A stretch of 6,941 nt of DNA from Eutrophocola sp964601805 (lineage in GTDB: Bacteria > Pseudomonadota > Gammaproteobacteria > Pseudomonadales > Pseudohongiellaceae). The position numbers and the translations under genes are program-made. The stretch spans positions 1-6,941 of the forward strand of contig CAZROW010000102.1 in the NCBI GenBank assembly GCA_964601805.1, read 5' to 3'. Below are positions 1 through 5,955 of this stretch, in pieces (position 1 is the stretch's first letter; the number at the start of each line of letters is the position of its first letter). The notes under the pieces are model-generated. The model saw nothing but the letters and a program-made list of their open reading frames with translations, ran no database searches and had not been told where the DNA came from.

Positions 1-307
1 AGACCTGGTCAAAAACCTGTGCCGGCTCCATACCCCAGGTATCGGGTGATTGAAGGTTCTCAGGAGGACGTTCCCGCCCGGCAGTAGGGTCGCCCATGCG
101 GGCGCAAGTTGTGTTGTACAGGCCGATATGCTCGAACCCGGCTGCTTGCCCCGCCATTGTCATGTGATAGTTAACGGTTTCCTCGATCGGTGTTTCAGTT
201 GGTGCAGGCATTGCAACTTCCTGCTCACCACAGCTCGCGGCCAAAAAAACTACCGAAACCAAAGCTGTTACCTTTGGCCAGGCGGTATTAATGATATGAA
301 GTTTCAT
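1..307 (-). CDS. Exported lipoprotein, N-terminal part only; probable MBL-fold metallo-hydrolase
   Basis: Partial gene: it starts at ATG 307 on the minus strand and stays open for 102 codons to the window edge. Seen: a lipoprotein signal with a short hydrophobic stretch and lipobox L-A-A-S-C, acylated Cys at residue 26. Gly follows the Cys, which favours the outer membrane over inner-membrane retention. A Thr/Pro/Glu-rich linker (residues 30-45) follows, then a segment with Cys68 and the end W-G-M-E-P-A-Q-V-F-D-Q-V. From memory, a W-x-x-E-P-x-x-V-F-D segment directly precedes the first strand of a group of exported MBL-fold hydrolases. The zinc-binding part would lie outside the window, so the family call is an inference. 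A GAGGG ribosome site about 8 bases upstream selects this start over an in-frame ATG 15 bases earlier. It lies 95 bases after the TPR gene with no visible terminator between, so the two may be co-transcribed. Confidence 0.6.
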   Translation of the reverse strand, partial: MKLHIINTAWPKVTALVSVVFLAASCGEQEVAMPAPTETPIEETVNYHMTMAGQAAGFEHIGLYNTTCARMGDPTAGRERPPENLQSPDTWGMEPAQVFDQV

Positions 308-402
308 GCTGATAGCCCTCATTGATCCAGTTTGTTCTTTGAAAAGTGTGATAAGAGGGTATCCCTTTATATTTTTCTTGTCACCATCGGACACCTTGCC
401 CG

Positions 403-1014
403 TTACCTGCGCACGGAAAAGCGGGCCAGTTCCTCAGTGGGAAGTTCCCAGTCAGGTGCCAGTTCCAAAGCCCTGCGATAATCGTCATAGGCCTGTCGGG
501 TATTGCCGCTTTCCTCGTTGGCGATACCCCGGTTGTAATAGATCTCGGCGAGGCGGGAGCTGTCAGTTCCCGGTGTGGGGCCTCCCAGTTGAAAGCCTCT
601 ATCGAATGCCTCCAGACTCTGTGCCCAGCGTTCGAGACGCACCAGTGCCAGGCCCAGGTTGAAATGAAACTGGTACCTGTCTTCCTGCAATTGGATCGCT
701 TCCTCGAAATCCCTCAAGGCGGCGTTATAGTTCTGCTGGGAGAAATGGATAACGCCCCGGTTATTGTAATTGGCCGCCCGGTTCTCCACATCCTCCCGGA
801 TGGCGTGTGTGCAGATTTCAAGGGGACGCAGTTCCAACCGCGAGCCGGTGACGAGTGTGGACTTGGAATCGTCCGCATGCTGGGCAGCACTGGCACATTC
901 TTCGGTATAGCCGGCTCCCAGGACGATAACCTGTGCATGGGAGACAGCAGGGAGGAGGGCCAGTGTTGCCACCGGGACCAAACCCTTGAGAAACAAGCGG
1001 TGAGCGTTGAACAC
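403..1014 (-). CDS. Exported TPR-repeat protein
   Basis: A 203-residue protein if started at GTG 1014. The GAGGT ribosome site (1024-1020) lies 5-6 bases before it. A TTG four codons upstream (1026) is the alternative start, but it sits on the Shine-Dalgarno itself. Seen, numbering from the GTG: a Sec signal peptide (positively charged start, hydrophobic core, V-S-H-A|Q cleavage near residue 27), then a short region with Cys40 and Cys68 that could form a disulfide. Next come about three tetratricopeptide repeats, roughly 80-113, 114-147 and 156-189. Each shows the TPR pattern: Y-N-N-R-G-x-x-x-F...A-L-x-D-F-E-x-A-I-x-L; F-N-L-G-L-A-L; Y-Y-N-R-G-I-A...A-x-x-D-Y-x-x-A-L-E-L-A-P. TPRs are protein-docking scaffolds, so this is probably a periplasmic interaction partner. 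No enzymatic motif is seen and the partner is unknown. The downstream lipoprotein gene could be in the same transcript. Confidence 0.85.
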   Translation of the reverse strand: MFNAHRLFLKGLVPVATLALLPAVSHAQVIVLGAGYTEECASAAQHADDSKSTLVTGSRLELRPLEICTHAIREDVENRAANYNNRGVIHFSQQNYNAALRDFEEAIQLQEDRYQFHFNLGLALVRLERWAQSLEAFDRGFQLGGPTPGTDSSRLAEIYYNRGIANEESGNTRQAYDDYRRALELAPDWELPTEELARFSVRR

Positions 1015-1022
1015 TGTGCACC

Positions 1023-1070
1023 TCAATGATGGTTGTTTATGAATGATGACGTATTAATGCCGATTTCCAT
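1023..1070 (-). CDS. Possible 15-residue leader peptide upstream of the TPR gene
   Basis: A short ORF, ATG at 1070 to TGA at 1025-1023, encoding M-E-I-G-I-N-T-S-S-F-I-N-N-H-H. It is preceded by GGGAGG (1081-1076) with a 5-base spacer, a better ribosome site than most genes in this window have. Its stop codon overlaps the Shine-Dalgarno of the TPR gene and ends 8 bases before that gene's GTG. Ribosomes finishing here could re-initiate on, or block, the next start, so a translational-coupling or leader role is plausible. The peptide ends in His-His and has three Asn, but no run of one amino acid long enough to indicate classical attenuation. An ORF this short can occur by chance. Confidence 0.3.
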   Translation of the reverse strand: MEIGINTSSFINNHH

Positions 1071-1391
1071 ATTAGCCTCCCTGCCGTTCTTCTGGTCCAG
1101 ACCGGGGCGAGGCAGGTAAACGTACACCTTGAATAAGGATAATCTCTCCATACAGGACAGTCCAACACATCAGGTGATATGAGAAGGGAGCAGAGCCGCT
1201 TGCTCCGGAAGTCCCTGAGCCAGCCCGTTCACTCACTTTGTCCCGGATTGACCCGCAAACCTGTGCCGCTGACGTCCTGAAGAGGGAGACTCGGCACCAC
1301 TCCCTGCCAGTGATTTTTGCCGCAATTTTGTGCTATTCTCTCCGGTCCATTTTGGGGTAACTAACCTACTATTAAGGGGTATTTAGGTTCC
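1071..1391. other. Intergenic region between divergent units
   Basis: About 320 bases with no convincing gene on either strand. It must hold the promoters for the leftward TPR unit and the rightward G8 gene. Two weak hairpins can be drawn: GGAGCA/TGCTCC (1187-1192 with 1201-1206, 8-base loop) and GTGCCG/CGGCAC (1263-1268 with 1292-1297, 23-base loop). Neither is followed by a T-run, so neither looks like a terminator. No riboswitch, tRNA or repeat family was recognised. Confidence 0.5.
1331..1339 (+). promoter_or_regulatory. Possible extended -10 promoter for the G8 gene
   Basis: TGCTATTCT matches the extended -10 pattern TG-n-TATnnT (hexamer TATTCT at 1334-1339), about 53 bases before the ATG at 1392. 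No good -35 is found at 16-18 bases upstream, only TGATTT, so the call depends on the extended -10 alone. Weak evidence. Confidence 0.22.
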
Positions 1392-4022
1392 ATGCGTACA
1401 TCCAATCGTTTGTTTTTTCTGTCAATTTTCGTTTTCTCAGCATTCACCGCCCAGGCGCAGTCCCTGCGCTGGTCCGATCCGGCCACCTGGCCAAACAACC
1501 AGGTGCCTGCTGCCGGTGACAAGGTAACGATTGCCAGTGACCAGGAAGTCTTGCTGGACGTCAGCCCGCCGGCGCTGAACGGCCTCACCATCAATGGCAA
1601 ACTCGTGTTTTCGGATGAGTCCGATCTCGAACTGAGCACTGAATGGATCCTGGTGTTCGGGGAACTGCAGATTGGTACCGAAGCTGAGCCCCATCAGCAT
1701 AAAGCCACCATCACGCTCACCGACAACGTCCAGGACGAACAGCTGATGGGCATGGGCGACCGCGGCATCATGCTTTCGGGCGGCACCCTGAACCTGCACG
1801 GCAATATCACCAACACCTGGACCAAGCTGGCTGAAACCGCTGAAAAAGGCAGTACCACCATCGAAGTCCTCAATGCCGACCAGTGGAAAGTGGGTGACGA
1901 AATTGTGCTGGCCTCAACCGATTACAATCCGCGCCAGGCAGAAACGCGCTACATCGCGGCGATCAGCGGCAACTCCATCACGCTGGATGAGCCCCTGGAA
2001 TACATGCACTATGGTGAGATCACCTATGGCGTGGATGAGCGTGGCGAAGTGGGCCTGTTGACCCGCAACATCAAGGTGCAGTCCTCTGAAGACTCGCTTG
2101 AGTCGTATTTCGGTGGTCACATCATGGCGATGATCACCAGCAAAATGTATGTCGAAGGTGTTGAACTCCATCGCATGGGACAGCACATGGAACTGGCCCG
2201 CTACCCGATTCACTGGCACCTGGTCGGTGACGGTGGCAAAGGGCAATATGTCAGAAACGCCGCCATTCACGATACCTTCAACCGTTGTGTGACAGTTCAT
2301 GGCACCAACGACCTGCGCGTCGAGAACAACGTGACCTATAACAACGTGGGCCACTGTTTCTTCATGGAAGACGGCATCGAGAGCGGTAACGAGTTCGTCA
2401 AAAACCTGGCGATTCAGACCAAGTGTCATCCCACCAGGGAATGTGTGCCAAACAATCTGGCCGCCAACGGTGAGATTGATGCTGAAAACCGCTTTGAACT
2501 CAGGCAAATCAGTTTTTCCGGCGAGTATACCCTGCTGCCTTCAGACAACACGGCAGCCTCGTACTGGATCACCAACCCGGACAATAGTTACATTGACAAC
2601 GTGGCCGCCGGTTCCGATTCGACCGGCTTCTGGTTCTCCATCCCGATGCACCCGAATGGCGCATTCCTGGGCTCGGAAGACAGCCTGAATACCTGGCCGC
2701 GCCGCACCCCGCTGCGTGAATTCAGGGGCAACGTGGCCCACTCCAACTTCGACGGCTTCATGATTGACCGGCACATCGACGAAGATAACACCTTCGGGCT
2801 GGCCTCCCTGCCGTTGCTGGCCCTGGAAGATCCTACCGATCTGGAGAGCGAAGTAGGGGAGACGCACTTCGAGGATTTGACCTCCTATAAGAACCGCAAC
2901 GGCGGTCTCTGGGGCCGGGGTGATATGTATGTCTATAGCAACCTGACACTCGCTGACAATGCCATTGGCATGACGCAGGCCGCTGGCGACATCGGCAGCC
3001 TGCCGTTCAGTTCAAAGCTGGTTAATGGGCTGGTTGTGGGCGAGACCGACAATATCGGCAATCCCGAAACGCCGGAGGAAATCGCCTACGGCCGCAGCCT
3101 GCCGAAGCCGGCCATTCCGGATTTCCCCATCCGCGGCTACGAATACTACGATTACCGCGATGATGTGGTGGATACGACATTCGTCAATTTCCAGGACAAC
3201 GAACTGCGCAAGACAGGCGCGCTGTCCTTCCTGTTGTTCACGAGTGCGGGCTTAAGTACCAACAGCTCCATCAAGGGGGCGGAATTCGTCAATGCCAAGC
3301 CTGCCTATTTCCCGACATACGATAACCGGTTCGATAATGATAACCGTGGCGGCAACGCCTATCGGACCTTGTCGTTCCATGACCTGGACGGTTCAGTTAC
3401 CGGCATTCCCGATTCCCAGGTCTTACTCCACGACGGCGAGAATGACAGCGTGGCCACCGACGACAGCTGCGAAATCCATTCCTCCTGGAATGCCGCTGTG
3501 TGTACGGGCGATATCGGTCGCCTGAATCTCTCCGACGCCAGGGGAGAATTCCCGGCCGCAGTCGATCTTGAATCGCGGACTGCTCGCTTCGCCCTGATCG
3601 GTGGGCTCAGTCCAAATGCGCCGGACACTGAGCTTGTTCGGTCCCAACGTGCCGCTCTGCGCTCCCGTCGTCCTTCGCAGGAACCTATCGCGCTTGTTCG
3701 CAATGGCAAGGAATACAAAGTCAACGGCGACCAGAGCACGGTGAAGGCCGGCACCGAGATCGAGGTGAAAACCGAAAGGGACGAAGTCACGCTCAGCCTG
3801 GCCGAGATGGACGAGGGTTCATGGGTCATGTTTGAACTGTCCGGTTTCACCAATGCCGCCTCCGGCAAGCAAATGGGCAGCATGGACGCCTTGCGCCAGG
3901 CGAACGAGACTGCCTTTTTCAAGGATGGCCATAACATGTGGGTCAAGCTGGTGGCCGAGGCGCCGGTCATGGAGGTCATTCGTCCAACTGATCTGCAGGC
4001 CAGTATTACGGTCAGCCGATAA
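1392..4022 (+). CDS. Exported G8-domain/beta-helix protein, CEMIP/TMEM2 family
   Basis: An 876-residue protein with a Sec signal peptide (T-A-Q-A|Q, cleavage near residue 22). Residues about 24-145 form a G8 domain: W-S-D-P-A-T-W start, then conserved glycines in P-A-A-G-D, L-T-I-N-G, G-E-L-Q-I-G and G-G-T-L-N-L-H-G. A right-handed parallel beta-helix follows. It carries the CEMIP/TMEM2 signature blocks L-L-T-R-N-I, R-Y-P-I-H-W-H-L (270-277), R-C-V-T-V-H-G-T-N (298-306), G-H-C-F-F-M-E-D-G (320-328) and D-L-D-G-S-V-T-G (664-671). A C-terminal beta-rich domain runs from about 766 to 876. Cys345/351 and Cys693/704 could be disulfides, fitting an exported protein. Animal CEMIP and TMEM2 depolymerise hyaluronan and are longer (near 1,370 residues). 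Activity on a hyaluronan-like or other acidic polysaccharide is inferred only; no sugar-use genes are adjacent. No C-terminal anchor or sorting signal is seen. The ribosome site is poor (AAGGGG 12 bases, or TTAGG 4 bases, before ATG). A terminator follows, so it is monocistronic. Confidence 0.88.
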   Translation: MRTSNRLFFLSIFVFSAFTAQAQSLRWSDPATWPNNQVPAAGDKVTIASDQEVLLDVSPPALNGLTINGKLVFSDESDLELSTEWILVFGELQIGTEAEPHQHKATITLTDNVQDEQLMGMGDRGIMLSGGTLNLHGNITNTWTKLAETAEKGSTTIEVLNADQWKVGDEIVLASTDYNPRQAETRYIAAISGNSITLDEPLEYMHYGEITYGVDERGEVGLLTRNIKVQSSEDSLESYFGGHIMAMITSKMYVEGVELHRMGQHMELARYPIHWHLVGDGGKGQYVRNAAIHDTFNRCVTVHGTNDLRVENNVTYNNVGHCFFMEDGIESGNEFVKNLAIQTKCHPTRECVPNNLAANGEIDAENRFELRQISFSGEYTLLPSDNTAASYWITNPDNSYIDNVAAGSDSTGFWFSIPMHPNGAFLGSEDSLNTWPRRTPLREFRGNVAHSNFDGFMIDRHIDEDNTFGLASLPLLALEDPTDLESEVGETHFEDLTSYKNRNGGLWGRGDMYVYSNLTLADNAIGMTQAAGDIGSLPFSSKLVNGLVVGETDNIGNPETPEEIAYGRSLPKPAIPDFPIRGYEYYDYRDDVVDTTFVNFQDNELRKTGALSFLLFTSAGLSTNSSIKGAEFVNAKPAYFPTYDNRFDNDNRGGNAYRTLSFHDLDGSVTGIPDSQVLLHDGENDSVATDDSCEIHSSWNAAVCTGDIGRLNLSDARGEFPAAVDLESRTARFALIGGLSPNAPDTELVRSQRAALRSRRPSQEPIALVRNGKEYKVNGDQSTVKAGTEIEVKTERDEVTLSLAEMDEGSWVMFELSGFTNAASGKQMGSMDALRQANETAFFKDGHNMWVKLVAEAPVMEVIRPTDLQASITVSR

Positions 4023-4044
4023 AGTCCTTATTCGCGATCTGAAC

Positions 4045-4079
4045 AAAGCCCTCGGTATTCATACCGGGGGCTTTTTTTT
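4045..4079 (+). terminator. Rho-independent terminator of the G8 gene
   Basis: A 10-bp stem (4048-4057 with 4062-4071) contains one T-G wobble and is closed by a TTCA tetraloop. Eight T residues (4072-4079) follow. The A-run before the stem can extend pairing into the T-tract. It begins 23 bases after the TAA stop of the G8 gene and separates that gene from the operon at 4319. Confidence 0.92.
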
Positions 4080-4155
4080 GAAGTTAACAAAACGTTCACA
4101 GAACACCCTCCCTTCGCAAAGTTTCTTTCTCCTTATGTCATCGGCAAATAATGTC

Positions 4156-4184
4156 TGGACTAGAGGAAAACGGGTCTTTATGCT
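4156..4184 (+). promoter_or_regulatory. Possible sigma-70 promoter of the three-gene operon
   Basis: TGGACT (4156-4161, 4 of 6 to TTGACA) and TATGCT (4179-4184, 4 of 6 to TATAAT) are separated by exactly 17 bases. They lie in the gap between the terminator and the operon. Transcription from here would give a leader of about 125 bases that includes the repeats at 4266-4299. A promoter is needed in this gap because the upstream gene is terminated, but this exact site is a guess. Confidence 0.25.
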
Positions 4185-4265
4185 TTCCTGAAAGTCTTCA
4201 GTGACTGATAACAATAAGAATTCATTCAAGCAAAGCAGCTCACAGCAATCACAATTCGGCCGCAC

Positions 4266-4299
4266 TGTCAGTTAACAGTTAAGTTGATTACGACTGACA
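4266..4299. repeat. Inverted repeat enclosing a tandem heptamer, just upstream of the operon
   Basis: TGTCAGT (4266-4272) and its perfect reverse complement ACTGACA (4293-4299) are separated by 20 bases. Overlapping the left arm is a perfect tandem duplication of CAGTTAA (4269-4275 and 4276-4282). The element ends 3 bases before the GGAGGG ribosome site (4303-4308). It could be a regulator-binding site or an mRNA hairpin controlling translation of the first operon gene. The repeats are directly visible; the role is inferred. Confidence 0.4.
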
Positions 4300-4318
4300 C
4301 CTGGAGGGAATAATCAGC

Positions 4319-5155
4319 ATGAACATGGGGAAATCAGCCTGCCTTTTTTCGCTGGCACTTATCATTTCAGGTTCACCTGCCACCTTCGCACAGATGAACA
4401 TCATGGGATACTGGAACCCGATTTACCATGAGGATTTTGAAGAAAGGATCCCCGGCCCGGCTCTGGGTGATTACCTGGGATTGCCGATTAATGAAGCAGG
4501 CCGCCTGCGTGGGCAAAGCTGGAGTCCCGCTCTATTAACCCTGCCGGAACATCAATGCAAACCCCATCCGTCAACTTACGGTTTTCGTGGGGTTGGCGTG
4601 CTGCGGATCTGGGAGGAGCGTGATCCTGCCACACAGGAACTGATAAAGATTCATACCTACATTGCCTGGCAGGCACAGCACAGGGAAATCTGGATGGACG
4701 GGCGTGAACATCCCCCGGAATATGCCCGGCACACCTGGCAGGGATTTTCCACCGGCCACTGGGAGGGTGATGCCCTGGTAGTACACACCACGCATCTCAA
4801 GGCCGGCTGGATACGCCGCAACGGCCTGGCATTGAGCGACCAGGCTACCCTGACCGACCGTTTCCACAGACATGGCAATATCATGACCCATGTGAGCATT
4901 ATTGAAGATCCGGTTTATCTCAGTGAACCCCTGATTAAAACCAACGGTTTCGAGTTGTTGGAAAATGGCAGCATGGATCCTTATCCCTGCAATACCGTCG
5001 TGGAAGTGGTCCGCCCGGAAGGGGAAGTCCCTCACTATCTGCCGGGGGAGAACACGTATCTCGAGGAATTTGCCAACGATGTCGGCTTGCCGCTTGAAGC
5101 CACCATGGGGGGTGCTGAGACAGCGCTACCGGAATTTCAGGAGAAGTTGCCATGA
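4319..5155 (+). CDS. Exported protein of unrecognised family, first tandem paralogue
   Basis: A 278-residue protein with a Sec signal peptide (A-T-F-A|Q, cleavage near residue 24). The start ATG has GGAGGG 10 bases upstream; a second ATG at 4325 is possible. No catalytic motif is recognised. Visible blocks: G-Y-W...H-E-D-F-E-E-R (30-43), Q-C-K-P-H-P with Cys80, W-Q-G-F-S-T-G-H-W-E-G-D-A-L-V-V (140-155), G-W-I-R-R-N-G (163-169), I-I-E-D-P-V-Y-L (194-201) and P-Y-P-C-N with Cys224. From memory, the G-H-W-E-G-D-x-L-V-V block with a downstream E-D-P-x-x-Y recurs in exported proteins of unknown function from Acidobacteria and Proteobacteria. Many Trp and aromatic residues and a strand-rich look suggest a beta-sandwich or barrel. 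Cys80 and Cys224 may pair. It heads the operon, and its TGA overlaps the next ATG (ATGA). It is homologous to its downstream neighbour. Confidence 0.82.
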   Translation: MNMGKSACLFSLALIISGSPATFAQMNIMGYWNPIYHEDFEERIPGPALGDYLGLPINEAGRLRGQSWSPALLTLPEHQCKPHPSTYGFRGVGVLRIWEERDPATQELIKIHTYIAWQAQHREIWMDGREHPPEYARHTWQGFSTGHWEGDALVVHTTHLKAGWIRRNGLALSDQATLTDRFHRHGNIMTHVSIIEDPVYLSEPLIKTNGFELLENGSMDPYPCNTVVEVVRPEGEVPHYLPGENTYLEEFANDVGLPLEATMGGAETALPEFQEKLP

Positions 5156-5955
5156 AAAAAGCCATCCGGAATTCGCTAAGTTGCGTGCGCAGTGTCCTGT
5201 TCTTCATGGGAGTGTTGCTGACCTGCGGTGTCCATGCCCAGTTTGGCATCCCCGGCCCGGGCGGTCCTGGCGCAGAACCCGTGGCAGCAAGGCAGGCGGC
5301 CCCTATCGACCTGACAGGCACCTGGGTGTCCATCGTCAATGAAGACTGGCGCTGGCGCATGGTGACACCTGAAAAGGGGGATACTTCAAGCATCATTATG
5401 CTCAATGCCAGGGGTAGGGAAGTGGCTAATCAGTGGGACGAATCCATGGACGGCTCATGCAAGGCTTTCGGTGCGGCGGGCCTGATGCGCATGCCCACAC
5501 GCCTGCGCATTTCCTGGGACGACGACAACACCATGCGTCTGGAAACCGATGCCGGACGCCAGACGCGAATCCTGAATTTCATGGCGCCCGATGACAACGG
5601 GGAAATCGATAGGGGTGCTCCCAGCCTGCAGGGTTATTCCTTGGCTCAGTGGAAAATGCCGGTTTCCTATCGGCCTGGACCCAATGCCGAGCCACCGCAA
5701 ACTGGCTCCCTGGAAGTCGTCACCACCAATCTCCTGCCGGCCTGGCTACGGCGCAACGGTGTTCCTTACAGCGCCCAAACCCGCCTCAGTGAATATTTTG
5801 ACCGCTTCGCCGCTCCCAATGGTGATGAATGGTTGGTGGTCACCAGTGTTGTGGAGGATCCTGTGTATCTCAACCGCAGCTTCATCACCAGCTCCCATTT
5901 CAAACGTGAAGCTGATAATGCCAACTGGAATCCGAAGGCCTGTAACAATGATTAA
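5152..5955 (+). CDS. Exported protein of unrecognised family, second tandem paralogue
   Basis: A 267-residue protein with a Sec signal peptide (G-V-H-A|Q, cleavage near residue 29) followed by a Gly/Pro-rich linker (31-43). The ATG overlaps the previous stop as ATGA, with AGGAGA 7 bases upstream, so translation is probably coupled. Blocks shared with the upstream protein, in the same order: G-T-W...N-E-D-W-R-W-R (56-69), S-C-K-A-F-G with Cys103, L-E-V-V-T-T-N-L, A-W-L-R-R-N-G (197-203), V-V-E-D-P-V-Y-L (233-240) and a C-terminal A-C-N with Cys264. It lacks the G-H-W-E-G-D version of the central block, having T-G-S-L-E-V-V instead. It also has its own segment M-R-M-P-T-R-L-R-I-S-W-D-D-D-N-T (near 111-126). 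No enzymatic residues are recognised. The last 8 bases overlap the MBL hydrolase gene. A periplasmic partner or substrate-binding role alongside that hydrolase is an inference from context only. Confidence 0.82.
   Translation: MKKAIRNSLSCVRSVLFFMGVLLTCGVHAQFGIPGPGGPGAEPVAARQAAPIDLTGTWVSIVNEDWRWRMVTPEKGDTSSIIMLNARGREVANQWDESMDGSCKAFGAAGLMRMPTRLRISWDDDNTMRLETDAGRQTRILNFMAPDDNGEIDRGAPSLQGYSLAQWKMPVSYRPGPNAEPPQTGSLEVVTTNLLPAWLRRNGVPYSAQTRLSEYFDRFAAPNGDEWLVVTSVVEDPVYLNRSFITSSHFKREADNANWNPKACNND

Noticed and set aside
356..366. AGGG-TAT-CCCT palindrome between the TPR and lipoprotein genes
   Set aside because: Four-base arms are too short to call an operator without a second copy.
589..1029. Plus-strand open frame of 146 codons
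   Set aside because: It is antisense to the TPR gene, whose repeats and signal peptide are clear.
1155..1163. GGAC-A-GTCC palindrome and a TTGGAC...TATCCT promoter-like pair on the minus strand
   Set aside because: The -35 matches only 3 of 6 positions with an 18-base spacer, so it is not distinguishable from chance.
1263..1297. GTGCCG...CGGCAC hairpin considered as a terminator or riboswitch
   Set aside because: The 23-base loop, the absence of a T-run and the lack of any recognised riboswitch core make it unsupported.
3359..3979. Open frame of 206 codons antisense to the G8 gene
   Set aside because: It overlaps a strongly supported gene. Its translation is Ser/Arg-rich and low in information, as expected of a shadow frame.
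5591..5947. In-frame upstream extension of the MBL hydrolase to an ATG at 5591
   Set aside because: It lies wholly inside the second paralogue's gene in another frame. It also has no hydrophobic signal at its start, whereas ATG 5948 has a ribosome site and begins a signal peptide.
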